NCBI RefSeq assembly: GCF_000426285.1
Contig: NZ_AUFB01000008.1
Span: forward strand, 62,001 to 126,000
Length of the DNA stretch: 64,000 nt
Direction of reading: 5' to 3'
From: Rhizobium leucaenae USDA 9039
Lineage (GTDB): Bacteria; Pseudomonadota; Alphaproteobacteria; Rhizobiales; Rhizobiaceae
Shown: piece after piece, positions 9,319 through 18,408 of the stretch
How positions within the stretch are numbered: position 1 is the first letter of the stretch
How the letters are laid out: each line of letters begins with the position of its first letter
Made by a program: the position numbers and the translations under genes
The notes under the pieces: model-generated
Told to the model about the DNA's origin: nothing
The model's input: the letters and a program-made list of their open reading frames with translations, nothing else
The model's database searches: none

Positions 9319-9897
9319 ATGGGCGCGCATATGCATGCACTGCCGGTAGATCCCGCCGCGCCTTCACAAGCGGTCCGTACCACCACCAACACCACGGGCA
9401 TGCTCGGCGCCTATTTCGCCTTTCACGCGTGGCTCTCGCGCATCTGCCTCATGATTGCGGTCGTCGGGACAATTCTGATCGTTGCGGCCGTCCTCTATCA
9501 AATCTTCGGGCGCTACGTGCTTAACGACTCTCCAGCCTGGACCGAAATATTCGCGCTGGTGGTCATTCTCTACGTCACCTGCCTAGCGGCAGCGGTCGGT
9601 GTTCGTGACGGACGCCATATCGGCATGGACTCGCTCCTGAACTTCGCCCCCGAGGGTGTTCGTCTGGCGGCCGAGATCATCGTTTATCTCGGCATGATCA
9701 TCTTCGGCCTGTCGATGGCCTGGAGCGGCGGCCAACTCAGCATCGAGATGGCGCCTTACATCAATCCTGGCCTGCCGATTTCTCAGGCCTGGAGTTATGT
9801 GCCGCTTGCGACCGGCGGTGTGCTCATCGCTCTCTTCGCTGTCGAACGGATCGTCGCCGCCGTCCTGAAAATCAAGGTTATCCCCTCATGGCATTGA
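9319..9897 (+). CDS. dctQ: TRAP transporter small permease subunit, DctQ family
   Basis: A 192-residue inner-membrane protein with four predicted membrane segments, at about residues 40-62, 75-92, 115-135 and 158-180. The pattern of DctQ is present: a first helix with VAAVLYQIFGRYVLNDSPAW, then the EIFALVVILYVTCLAAAVGV helix and VRDGRHIGMD. ATG 9319 has GAGGAGACAAGCA in front and is chosen over 9295. The long hydrophilic N-terminus is rich in Ala, Pro and Thr. The stop overlaps the start of dctM by ten bases, so the two membrane subunits are translationally coupled. Confidence 0.88.
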   Translation: MGAHMHALPVDPAAPSQAVRTTTNTTGMLGAYFAFHAWLSRICLMIAVVGTILIVAAVLYQIFGRYVLNDSPAWTEIFALVVILYVTCLAAAVGVRDGRHIGMDSLLNFAPEGVRLAAEIIVYLGMIIFGLSMAWSGGQLSIEMAPYINPGLPISQAWSYVPLATGGVLIALFAVERIVAAVLKIKVIPSWH

Positions 9898-11168
9898 TCA
9901 TTCTCTGCGCAGTTTTCGTGGGCGGGCTGGTGCTCGGCATGCCGGTCATCTTCGCCATCGGCCTATCGTCGATCGCCACGGTGCTTTACGAAGGGCTGCC
10001 GCTAGCGGTCGTCTTCCAACGCATGGCGTCCGGCATGGGCACCTTCTCCTTCCTCACCATTCCGTTCTTCATCTTCACCGGCGAGCTGATGATGTATGGC
10101 GGCATCGCCGATAGGATCATCCGCAGTTCCAAGGCGATGGTCGGTCATGTGCGCGGCGGCCTCGGCATGACCAACGTCGTCGCCTGCACCATGTTCGGCG
10201 GTGTCTCCGGCTCGCCTGTCGCGGATGTCTCGGCCATGGGCTCGGCTCTGATCCCCCTGATGAAAAAGGAAGGGATCGATGCGGATTATGCGGTCAACGT
10301 CACCACCTATTCCTCGCTCGTCGGCGCGCTGATGCCGACCAGCCACAATATGATCATCTATTCGCTTGCCGCCGGTGGTCTGGTGTCGATGAATGCCCTC
10401 ATCATGGCAGGCGCTATTCCCGCAATGATCCTGACGGTTGCCAACGTGCTGACGGCCTATTTCGTCGCGCGGTCGCGCGGCTACAGCCGCGGCGAGTTTC
10501 CGGGCTGGATCGAAGTCTGCCGCAGTCTTGCGGCCGCAGTCCCCGGCCTTTTTATCATCGTCATCATCGTCGGCGGCATCTTGTCCGGCGTCTTCACCGC
10601 GGCGGAAGCGGGCGCTGTTGCCGTCCTCTACGCGCTGCTGCTGACGATCTTCGTCTATCGCAGCCTGTCCTTCGAAAACTTTTTGAAGGCGGTGGCAAAG
10701 GCGACCAAGACGACGGGTGTCGTGCTGCTGCTGATCGGCATCTCCACAATGTTCGGTTATCTGATGAGCATTTACGGCGTCGCCGATATGGTCGGCGAGG
10801 CGCTCAGCCATGTGAGCACGCAGCCATGGGTGATTTTCATCCTGGTCAACATAGCGCTGTTCGTCTTCGGCATATTCCTCGACATGGCCGCACATATTCT
10901 GGTCTGCACGCCGATCTTCCTGCCGATCGTCACGCAATACGGCATGGACCCCGTACAGTTCGGCATCATCGTGCTCTTGAATTCGACCATCGGCCTCAAT
11001 ACACCGCCGGTCGGTGCCGCCTTCTATCTCGGCTGCGCCATCGGCGAGGTGCCCGTCAGCAAGGTGATCCGTTCGATCTGGCCGTTCATGGTCGCGCTTT
11101 GGACCACGCTCATGATCGTCACCCTCATTCCGGAAACCTCTATGTTCATCCAGGATCTCTTCCGGTAG
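9888..11168 (+). CDS. dctM: TRAP transporter large permease subunit, DctM family
   Basis: A 426-residue integral membrane protein, the translocation channel of the TRAP system. Hydrophobic helices run throughout. Family marks are MPVIFAIGLSSIATVLYEG near the start, FLTIPFFIFTGELM, the conserved GGVSGSPVADVSAMGSALIP, VTTYSSLVGALMPTS, and near the end VLLNSTIGLNTPPVGAAFYL, which contributes to ion and substrate binding. Length is normal. It ends the operon and a strong stem-loop follows at 11199. Confidence 0.92.
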   Translation: MALIILCAVFVGGLVLGMPVIFAIGLSSIATVLYEGLPLAVVFQRMASGMGTFSFLTIPFFIFTGELMMYGGIADRIIRSSKAMVGHVRGGLGMTNVVACTMFGGVSGSPVADVSAMGSALIPLMKKEGIDADYAVNVTTYSSLVGALMPTSHNMIIYSLAAGGLVSMNALIMAGAIPAMILTVANVLTAYFVARSRGYSRGEFPGWIEVCRSLAAAVPGLFIIVIIVGGILSGVFTAAEAGAVAVLYALLLTIFVYRSLSFENFLKAVAKATKTTGVVLLLIGISTMFGYLMSIYGVADMVGEALSHVSTQPWVIFILVNIALFVFGIFLDMAAHILVCTPIFLPIVTQYGMDPVQFGIIVLLNSTIGLNTPPVGAAFYLGCAIGEVPVSKVIRSIWPFMVALWTTLMIVTLIPETSMFIQDLFR

Positions 11169-11198
11169 GCTGATCGGCTGCCGTCAAGCTGCGCTTAT

Positions 11199-11236
11199 CA
11201 GGCCAGGGTTAGCCGCCCTGGCCTGTACCTTCTTTT
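11199..11236 (+). terminator. Rho-independent-type terminator of the kdgD-TRAP operon
   Basis: CAGGCCAGGG (11199-11208) and CCCTGGCCTG (11216-11225) form a perfect ten-pair stem with a seven-base loop, followed by the T-rich TACCTTCTTTT. It lies between the end of dctM and the end of the convergent glycosyltransferase gene and could serve both. Confidence 0.7.
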
Positions 11237-11254
11237 GCCTGGCTTCCCCCCGGC

Positions 11255-14164
11255 TCACGACCCAGGGCACGCTGTTCCCGAGGTTTGGGCTACGAGCGGA
11301 AGACAACTGCGAAGATCATATCCGATCCTGTAGAAGAAGCTGCCCACGGGTTGGCCATGCTTCGTCACCTGCTGTTCCTTGATTTCGGTTATTCGTGAAA
11401 ATAGCGGATCAAGAGAAGCCCGTTCCAAGTCACCCCGCTTCAGTCCGAAAAGAATGACGTTTCGCCCCTGCAGGTCGGCCGGTTTGAACCAGTAGCCATA
11501 CATCAAACTATCCTGGCCGAGTGCGCCCCGACCCACCGAGGTCTGAACGGCATCGTCGTCGTCGCGATTGTAGAACGCGATCTCGCTTGCCACGAAATAC
11601 TTGTCCATGCCGGCCAGCAGCACCTGCTTACCCGTTTCCTGCTCCACGCTATGCTCGATCAATTCGGTTTGGCGACCGAATTCCTGCCAGGCGACAGGCA
11701 ATGTCCGGATGTTGCCGAAATGACCGACCATCGGAAATCCGAGCACGAGGTAATGCAGACCAAGCCCGTAGACGACCAGCATGGTCATTACGGTCGGAAC
11801 CCATAGCCGCCGCAGCAGGCCGTCGAATTTCGACACGCTGGTGCCGGCCGCGACGATGGTGGCCGAGATCGACGGCAGAAGGGCGAGCCAGAGCGGTCCC
11901 GTCCAATTCAGCTTGACCTCGTGAAACAGGCTGAATGCGACGAAGACCAGCAGGGGAACGATCGTATAGACCTTGATGAAGAGCGATCGACGAGCAGCCT
12001 CCGCGTCCGCATTCGTTGCGAATGTCACGGTGTTTCTGGTCACGAGGGCGGCCATCGCCGCTACCAATCCCAATGGGGTCAGCAGGATCGCGACGCTGGT
12101 GATCAGCGAGGGAAGCGAAAAGGTGGTCGTGCCTTCCAGGCGATCCGCGCTCTGGAAAGCGAATGACGCCCAGCCATGCGTCGCATTCCAGTAGATCACC
12201 GGTGAGAAAAGCACGGCAGCGAGCACGGCGGCCAGATAAGGTTGCGGCCGCAGCAGCCAGCGTCGCGCCTTAGTGTCGAGAAGCAGGAAGATCAGCGTGG
12301 CGGGGCCAAGGAGCGCGATCGTATATTTGGAAAGCATTCCCAAGCCGATACACAGACCCACGCCCCACCAGGCCCGACGCTTCCCCGCAATCAGCGTGCG
12401 CTCCAGAAAATACAGCGTTCCGGCCCACGCAGCCGTGAGAGGGACGTCCGGCATCATCATGAAGCCGGTGGAAAAGAAAAACGGCAGGATGGCGATAAGC
12501 AGGACGCTGACGAATGCTGCCGACTTGCCGAACAGATTGCGCGAGAACCGGAAAGCGAAGAAGCCGACCACGATCCAGGCGAGATAGGCACCGATGCGAA
12601 CGCCAAATCCCGTGTCGCCAAACAGGCTGGTTCCCGCCCAGATCAGCCAGGCGACCATCGGTGGATGATCGAGATATCCGATGTCGAGATGCTGCGCGTA
12701 GTTCCAGTAATAGGTTTCTTCCGGCACGAGATCGACAAGCCCAAGGAAGACCAGTCGCAAAGCGAGGACATAGCCCAGCACGCCGATCGCCGCCACGCGC
12801 CATCGGACGTCGGATGGCATGCGCGGGCGGGCATAGGGGAACACGAAGAAGGCATTGCCGAGATAATTGACGATAGCGGCAGCGCCGACGCCGAGAATGA
12901 TGGCGGCCTGCGGCGGCCATCCGAGAAGATCGACCGCACCGGCAAGCACGCCGCCCCGCAAGGCGAAAGCGAGCAGGCAGATGGTCATGAAGCGGATGTA
13001 ACGCCTCCAATCCCGTTCATGGGGCCGCGGCCCGTCGCTTGCGAAGGCCCATTTGGAGTTCAGGATGTAGTTGGAGATCGTGGCAACGGCGAAGCTGACG
13101 AGATGGGCGGTCACCAGACCGAAGCCCGTCCCGAAAAGAATCTGGAAGATCAGCAGGTCGATGGCGAGGCCAATGAGGCCGACGCCGGCAAAACGCGTCG
13201 CATTTCCGAAGGAAACCGCGCCTCCGGCAAGGACCATGAGACGGCGGGCATAGTCTATCATATGCCCCCATCCGATCTTCGTCTGCCCGTGTACTCGATC
13301 GCGAAAGATGATCGGGACCTCGGTCAGCCGAAGCGCATCGCCGCCTTCGGCGATGATTTCGAGACCGATCTTGAAGCCGATTGCCGTCGGATCGATCGCC
13401 AAGAGCCGCTCTTTGCGCACGGCAAAGAACCCGGACATCGGATCCCGCATATCGGTCAAGGGCCAGGCCAAGGCGCCGCCAAGGCGGGAGAGGAGCCGGC
13501 GGGACCGTGGCCAGTCCGGCGTCGCGCCGCCTGGCACATAACGGCTTCCGACCACCATGTCGCGTTTTCCCTCGATGATGGGGCGAACAAGATTGCGGAT
13601 CTCTTCGGGCGGATGGCTGAGATCGGCATCCATGACCACGACGATGTCGCTGCTGGCGTATTTGGCTGCCCAAAGTACATCCCCAGCCAAGCCCCCTTTT
13701 CCGCCTGCGGAAATGAGCCTGACGGGCGCCTTTTTCTCCCATGCCTGGACGCGTTCGATCGTGCCGTCGGTCGATCCGCCGTCGGCGATCAAGACCTCCA
13801 GCGCGAGGCCGTCAGCGGACTGCGAAAACAGTGAGGACAGCAGGATATCGACATTGTCGGTCTCGTTGAGAGTCGGAACGACAACGGAAATGGATTGCTG
13901 ATGTCTTATTTTATCGTCAGCGTCGAGCTCGGAGACGAGAGCTTTGCCGGCCGATTTTTGTGACCAATCCGAAATATTGCGCGAATAGTTCACAGGCTTA
14001 CAGACGATGACAAAGCGCCGGCGCGCGGGAACGTCAAAACAGCCGCAAACGAGTATAGTGAGATCTGAACGTCTGAATAATAACTTTCGGTCTGCATTTG
14101 CTTCATGCGAGATGGTTTCCTGTTTCGGGGCGGCGCGACTATCGGCAATGACGCTGACAGTCAC
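11255..14164 (-). CDS. GT2 - GtrA - GT39 fusion glycosyltransferase
   Basis: A very long membrane glycosyltransferase (969 residues from ATG 14164) built of three parts. First, a GT2 domain like polyprenyl-phosphate mannose/glucose synthase, from about residue 93: SVVVPTLNETDNVDI, DGGSTDGT, VVVMDADLSHPPEEI. Second, a GtrA-like four-helix flippase region (FAGVGLIGLAIDLLIFQILF, then NYILNSKWAF). Third, an ArnT/GT39 mannosyltransferase-type domain with the acidic loop EETYYWNYAQHLDIGYLDHPP and many helices, ending in a periplasmic tail. A single protein could make, flip and use a lipid-linked sugar. The start is uncertain: the first 90 residues resemble no domain, a TATACT box lies inside them, and a GTG at 13993 is an alternative. 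The acceptor (lipid A, glycan or protein) is unknown. Confidence 0.82.
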   Translation of the reverse strand: MTVSVIADSRAAPKQETISHEANADRKLLFRRSDLTILVCGCFDVPARRRFVIVCKPVNYSRNISDWSQKSAGKALVSELDADDKIRHQQSISVVVPTLNETDNVDILLSSLFSQSADGLALEVLIADGGSTDGTIERVQAWEKKAPVRLISAGGKGGLAGDVLWAAKYASSDIVVVMDADLSHPPEEIRNLVRPIIEGKRDMVVGSRYVPGGATPDWPRSRRLLSRLGGALAWPLTDMRDPMSGFFAVRKERLLAIDPTAIGFKIGLEIIAEGGDALRLTEVPIIFRDRVHGQTKIGWGHMIDYARRLMVLAGGAVSFGNATRFAGVGLIGLAIDLLIFQILFGTGFGLVTAHLVSFAVATISNYILNSKWAFASDGPRPHERDWRRYIRFMTICLLAFALRGGVLAGAVDLLGWPPQAAIILGVGAAAIVNYLGNAFFVFPYARPRMPSDVRWRVAAIGVLGYVLALRLVFLGLVDLVPEETYYWNYAQHLDIGYLDHPPMVAWLIWAGTSLFGDTGFGVRIGAYLAWIVVGFFAFRFSRNLFGKSAAFVSVLLIAILPFFFSTGFMMMPDVPLTAAWAGTLYFLERTLIAGKRRAWWGVGLCIGLGMLSKYTIALLGPATLIFLLLDTKARRWLLRPQPYLAAVLAAVLFSPVIYWNATHGWASFAFQSADRLEGTTTFSLPSLITSVAILLTPLGLVAAMAALVTRNTVTFATNADAEAARRSLFIKVYTIVPLLVFVAFSLFHEVKLNWTGPLWLALLPSISATIVAAGTSVSKFDGLLRRLWVPTVMTMLVVYGLGLHYLVLGFPMVGHFGNIRTLPVAWQEFGRQTELIEHSVEQETGKQVLLAGMDKYFVASEIAFYNRDDDDAVQTSVGRGALGQDSLMYGYWFKPADLQGRNVILFGLKRGDLERASLDPLFSRITEIKEQQVTKHGQPVGSFFYRIGYDLRSCLPLVAQTSGTACPGS

Positions 14165-14456
14165 CTGAAGACCGCATTTAAGTCTTTGCTGAGGCGGCCG
14201 GACTTAGGTGGCGTCGAGCAGCCGGCCGGCATTCAGCCAGCGATTCGGACATCACGGTCATTCAAAAGCCATAAAGCTGGGGAGGCTCGCGACGGTACAG
14301 ACAGATCAAGTCTATCTTCGCCACCCATCGGCCTGCATGTCTGTGACAGCAGCTTTTCAGCTTTAAAGAGCTGTGCTCGCCGAGATGGGTTTTAATCCAC
14401 AGGACCTGAATGAGTAGGTTCGCCGCGACCAAAGCAAATTTGCGAGGTTCAATGCG

Positions 14457-15521
14457 ATGCACTCCATCACAGACCGTGCTTTAGTCACTATTATCATCTC
14501 GAACTACAATTACGCTCGCTTTCTGCCGCGCTGCATCGACAGCGCGTTGGGGCAAAGTTACGACAATATGGAAGTCATCGTCGTCGACGATGCGTCGACC
14601 GATGACACGGCCGATGTCGTTGCTTCCTATGGATCTCGAATCAAGACGTGCCTGAGAGAGAAGAACGGCGGGCACGCTGCGGCGTTCAATACCGGTTTTG
14701 CGGCGAGCCGCGGTGAGATCGTCCTTTTTCTCGACGCCGATGACTATCTTTACCCGAATGCCATATCCGAGATCGTCGACGCCTGGGAGCGTGATGCCGT
14801 CCAGATGCAGTTCAGACTGCACATGGTCGATGAGAATATGCAGGTAAAGGACGTCTTTCCGCCTCCGGAGCTTCCGTTCGACTCTGGTGACGTGACGCCA
14901 AAACTGCTGCAGAGGGGACGGTATCAGACGACGGTTACCAGCGGCTTGGCTTTCAAACGCTCAGCTCTGGAGGTAGTCATGCCGGTTCCCGAGACGGATT
15001 TCCGCCAAGGCGCTGATGGTTATCTTGTCACCGTGGCGCCCCTCCATGGCAAGGTTACGTCGATAGAGTCCTGCCTTGGAGCCTACCGCATCCATGGTTC
15101 CAATCACTCAGTCTTTGCAGAGAAACTTGGCCAACGCGCACGCTGGCGAATGCAGCATGACTTTCATCGCATCGACGCCTTATCGGATCAGGCAGCCGAG
15201 ATCGGCTTGACGGTGCCGGAGGATGTCAATCTCCATGATCCAGTTCATTTGGAAGAGCGCCTGGCGTCACTGACCATGGACAAATCCCGCCATCCCATGG
15301 TCAGCGATTCCAGATTTGCGCTCGGTACGGCCGGCGCCGTTGCGAGCATGGAAATGAATGCATCCTTGCGACGGCGTGCCATGCTGGCGGCATGGTTTCT
15401 TTCCGTCGGCGTCCTTCCCGGCCGCATGGCGAAGGCGATCCTGTCGTGGAAACTCGTCGCCTCCTCCCGGCCCGCCTTCCTATTGCGCCTTTCGAAGACC
15501 ATTCGTAGCGCCATCGGATAG
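14457..15521 (+). CDS. Glycosyltransferase family 2
   Basis: A 354-residue cytoplasmic GT-A transferase. The N-terminal domain carries ISNYNYARFLPRCIDSALGQ, the nucleotide-sugar motif VVDDASTDDTADVV and the DADD metal motif in VLFLDADDYLYPNA. After about residue 230 the sequence becomes helical and basic, with a hydrophobic stretch near the end (LAAWFLSVGVLPGRMAKAIL) that may attach to the membrane. GAGG precedes ATG 14457 by about seven bases. It faces away from the GT2-GtrA-GT39 gene across a 292-base gap, so the two may serve one surface polysaccharide. Donor and acceptor are not readable. Confidence 0.85.
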   Translation: MHSITDRALVTIIISNYNYARFLPRCIDSALGQSYDNMEVIVVDDASTDDTADVVASYGSRIKTCLREKNGGHAAAFNTGFAASRGEIVLFLDADDYLYPNAISEIVDAWERDAVQMQFRLHMVDENMQVKDVFPPPELPFDSGDVTPKLLQRGRYQTTVTSGLAFKRSALEVVMPVPETDFRQGADGYLVTVAPLHGKVTSIESCLGAYRIHGSNHSVFAEKLGQRARWRMQHDFHRIDALSDQAAEIGLTVPEDVNLHDPVHLEERLASLTMDKSRHPMVSDSRFALGTAGAVASMEMNASLRRRAMLAAWFLSVGVLPGRMAKAILSWKLVASSRPAFLLRLSKTIRSAIG

Positions 15522-15611
15522 GGTCCAGACTGCCCGGGATCAAATCCGTGCATGGCGTAATCCGGTTGCCGGTATTACATTGCGTCGGATCTGAGATGGA
15601 GAGCGACGAAC

Positions 15612-16895
15612 TTGGCGCAAAGAGCTGGCAACGCGGATCTTCCCTTGCATGGAGGGCGGGTACCGAAATGGCTCGGCGACCGAATGACGCGTTTGGGTGC
15701 CGTGATTACCGAGGCGGTCGTTCAACATTACGGTCGCGACGAACTGCTGCGGCGGCTGGCGAACCCTTTCTGGTTCCAGTCCTTCGGCGCCGTCATGGGC
15801 ATGGACTGGCACTCCTCGGGCATTACTACCAGCGTTCTCGGCGCGCTGAAACGAGGCCTGACGCCGCTCTCGGGCGAGCTTGGAATTCATGTCTGCGGTG
15901 GCCGCGGCGCTCAGTCGCGCAAGACGCCGGATGAACTTGCGGCCATCGGCAATCGTGTCGGCATCGACGGTGCGGGGCTCGCAGCGACAAGCCGGCTTGT
16001 CGCCAAGGTCGACAGCGCCGCCCTCCAGGATGGATTCGATCTCTATCTGCATGGTTTCATCGTGACGGATGATGGCAAATGGGTCGTCGTCCAGCAGGGG
16101 ATGAATGGCGATCGGCGGCAGGCGCGGCGCTATCATTGGCTGTCCGAAGGGCTGACGAGCTTTCTCGATTCCCCGCATGCGGCGATCGAGGGAAGAGATC
16201 AGGGCCGGATCGTCAATCTCGCCGATCGGCGCGCTGACCGGTCGCGGGCAGGTCAGCTTGATCTGCTGTCATCGCTAGGGCCGGACAAGATCGTGCGCGA
16301 AGTCGCCGCGCTGGAAGCAGAACCGGCGGCAGTTGCCGAAAACAATGCGCAACCCATGCTGCCACATCTGATCATGCCGGCTCATCATGATGTTCGCGAA
16401 ACCGATGTGAACATGCGGCGATTGCACGGGAACCTGGCGGCGGCGGCCGACCGCGGGCCGGTGGATTTCGAGGACCTGTTGCTGACACCCGGCGTTGGCG
16501 CAAGAACGGTCAAGGCGCTGGCAATGGTTGCCGAAGTCGTGCATGGCGCGCCTTATCGCTTTTCCGATCCCGCCCGGTTTTCGTTGGCGCATGGCGGCAA
16601 GGATCGCCACCCTTTTCCCGTGCCATTGAAGGTCTACGACGAGACCATCAACGTGATGAAATCGGCGGTCCGGAAAGGGCGGCTTGGCCGCGACGAGGAG
16701 TTGCAAGCGCTGAAGCGTCTGGACGATCAGTCCCGCATGCTCGAGCGATATGTCACCGGTCCTGATCTCAAGGAAATCGTTGCCGGCGAGTTCGACAGGT
16801 CCGCTTTTTACGGCGGACGCAGCGTGTTCGGCTGGGAGCCTCCCGCCAAGGGCGAAGACGAGATCGAAAGGCATCCCCAGAGGTCAAAATGCTGA
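15612..16895 (+). CDS. DUF763 family protein with a helix-hairpin-helix-like segment
   Basis: A 427-residue protein of the DUF763 family, found in archaea and scattered bacteria and without an assigned function. The N-terminus is typical: RAGNADLPLHGGRVPKWLGD, FWFQSFGAVMGMDWHSSGIT, GIHVCGGRGAQSRKTP, then FDLYLHGFIVTDDGKWVVVQ followed by QGMN. Near residue 295 the stretch LLLTPGVGARTVKALAMVAE resembles a helix-hairpin-helix that grips a DNA backbone. TTG 15612 is the best start: GGAGAGCGACGAAC is in front and the family begins exactly there. It stands 90 bases after the GT2 gene; functional linkage is doubtful. A DNA-repair or nuclease role is only a suggestion. Confidence 0.85.
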   Translation: MAQRAGNADLPLHGGRVPKWLGDRMTRLGAVITEAVVQHYGRDELLRRLANPFWFQSFGAVMGMDWHSSGITTSVLGALKRGLTPLSGELGIHVCGGRGAQSRKTPDELAAIGNRVGIDGAGLAATSRLVAKVDSAALQDGFDLYLHGFIVTDDGKWVVVQQGMNGDRRQARRYHWLSEGLTSFLDSPHAAIEGRDQGRIVNLADRRADRSRAGQLDLLSSLGPDKIVREVAALEAEPAAVAENNAQPMLPHLIMPAHHDVRETDVNMRRLHGNLAAAADRGPVDFEDLLLTPGVGARTVKALAMVAEVVHGAPYRFSDPARFSLAHGGKDRHPFPVPLKVYDETINVMKSAVRKGRLGRDEELQALKRLDDQSRMLERYVTGPDLKEIVAGEFDRSAFYGGRSVFGWEPPAKGEDEIERHPQRSKC

Positions 16896-16916
16896 CGCCG
16901 GGCTACCGCGCCAGAG

Positions 16917-16941
16917 GGAACATAATCCTTCTTCGATTGTT
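16917..16941 (+). promoter_or_regulatory. EcfG-type stress promoter candidate
   Basis: GGAAC (16917-16921), 16 bases, then TGTT (16938-16941). This is close to the GGAAC-N16-CGTT element used by EcfG general-stress sigma factors in rhizobia; the -10 differs by one base. It lies 31 bases before the small gene at 16972. Confidence 0.4.
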
Positions 16942-16971
16942 GACGTCCAGATAACCGGCGCAAGGAGCAGG

Positions 16972-17184
16972 ATGATGATGAATGCTGCAAAAGACCTCGC
17001 GACAGAATATCTAAGGTTGGGCGGCCATCGTCTGCTGGTGATGGACGACAACATCTTGTCCACGAATTGCTGGGAGCCAGATTCGCGGGAGGCGGAGAGC
17101 TTCTGGAACGAGCGTATCGAGACGCTGAACCCCAAGCGCCGCAACGAGGTGATGTCCTTCCTGCCATCAATCAACGCTCGCTGA
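16972..17184 (+). CDS. Conserved-looking small protein of unknown function
   Basis: Seventy residues beginning MMMNAAKDLATEYLRLGG; three ATG codons in a row follow AAGGAGCAGG, so the exact start is one of 16972, 16975 or 16978. The protein is soluble and acidic in the middle (VMDDNILSTNCWEPDSREAE) with a basic end (LNPKRRNEVMSFLP). No domain was recognised. The strong ribosome site and a stress-type promoter element just upstream argue for a real gene. The DUF763 gene ends 76 bases before it. Confidence 0.6.
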   Translation: MMMNAAKDLATEYLRLGGHRLLVMDDNILSTNCWEPDSREAESFWNERIETLNPKRRNEVMSFLPSINAR

Positions 17185-17293
17185 CCCGGACCGGCCGCCG
17201 TAAACCATGAAAACGCGTAATGGCCGCCCAAGGCCGAGAGGCGATCGCGATCCGCCGGCGGGTTACATTCTCAAACCGTGAGGAGAGAAAGCG

Positions 17294-18232
17294 ATGAGCG
17301 TCATGAAAGCTGTGCGCATTCACTCGTTTGGCGGTCCGGAAGTGCTTCGTCTTGAAGAGATCGAACGTCCCGAGCCCAAGATCGACGAAATCCTGATCCG
17401 GGTCGAAGCTGCCAGCGTCAATCCAGTCGACTGGAAGATGCGCGAAGGAAATTACCCGGCTGTCCAGGAAACGGACTTGCCCTACGTGCTCGGGCGAGAC
17501 GTCTGCGGAACGGTCGAGAAAGTGGGGGATGGGGTCGCGGTGTTTCGGCCCGGCGACGGGGTCTATGCCTTTCTCAATCCGATGCACGGCGGTTATCAGC
17601 AATTCGTCATCGCCAGGCCGGAAGAAATAGCGCCGAAGCCGCGGTTGATGGATGCAGTCCAGGCCGCCGCAATACCGTTGGCGGGTATCACCGCATGGCA
17701 AGGCCTCTTCGATCATGGCGGACTTCAGGCTGGCCAGCGCGTCCTCATCCATGGCGGTGCGGGCGGCGTCGGCCATTTGGCCATTCAGTTTGCAAAGGCG
17801 AAAGGTTGCTGGGTGGCGACGACCGTTTCCAGCGTCGATCTCGATTTCGCGCGCTCCCTCGGGGCCGATAAGGTCATCGACTATAAAAGCGAACGGTTCG
17901 AGGATGCGATACAGCCGGTGGACGTGGTGTTCGATCTTATCGCTGGCGAAACGCAGGATCGATCATTCGGCGTGGTGAAGACGGGCGGGATCCTTGTTTC
18001 GACGTTGACCGAGCCGGACAAGAACCGCGCGACCGAGTTCGGGATACGCGCCACTCGCTATACGGCGCAGCCGAACGGCCCGCAGCTTGCTGAAATTGGC
18101 CGACTCATCGAGCATGGAAAGGTGGGGGTGGAGATTCGCCGCGTCTATTCGCTCGAACAGGCAAGCGCGGCACAAGAGGCAATCCGCAACGAACATAATC
18201 GCGGGAAAATTGTCTTGCGGGTCGAGCATTGA
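17294..18232 (+). CDS. NADP-dependent quinone oxidoreductase-like MDR protein
   Basis: A 312-residue medium-chain reductase of the zinc-free quinone-oxidoreductase branch. Residues 1-125 form the GroES-like catalytic fold (VNPVDWKMREGNYP, LPYVLGRDVCGTVEKVGDGV). The Rossmann fold has HGGAGGVGHLAIQFAKAKG around residue 152. The zinc-binding cysteines and histidines of alcohol dehydrogenases are absent, so it probably reduces quinones or activated alkenes with NADPH. GTGAGGAGAGAAAGCG precedes ATG 17294. It is monocistronic by appearance; neighbours are unrelated small enzymes, which fits a detoxification set. Confidence 0.88.
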   Translation: MSVMKAVRIHSFGGPEVLRLEEIERPEPKIDEILIRVEAASVNPVDWKMREGNYPAVQETDLPYVLGRDVCGTVEKVGDGVAVFRPGDGVYAFLNPMHGGYQQFVIARPEEIAPKPRLMDAVQAAAIPLAGITAWQGLFDHGGLQAGQRVLIHGGAGGVGHLAIQFAKAKGCWVATTVSSVDLDFARSLGADKVIDYKSERFEDAIQPVDVVFDLIAGETQDRSFGVVKTGGILVSTLTEPDKNRATEFGIRATRYTAQPNGPQLAEIGRLIEHGKVGVEIRRVYSLEQASAAQEAIRNEHNRGKIVLRVEH

Positions 18233-18408
18233 GGCACAGGTGCATCGGCGGAATTGAAGCTGCATCATCATGCATCACCCGGTTTGCCGAGCACGTCTCG
18301 CTCCATTTGGCGGAAGCGGGCGCGCCTCACATGCATGTTTATGCGGCGCGTCGATCTCGTGAAGGTCCGCGCATTTTTTTCGCGCGGCGGTTTGCACCGT
18401 TTTGCGCC

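Noticed and set aside
12242..13834. A 530-codon open frame on the plus strand, antisense to the GT2-GtrA-GT39 gene
   Set aside because: It is rich in charged residues with low complexity, has no domain, and is the usual mirror frame of a GC-rich membrane protein.
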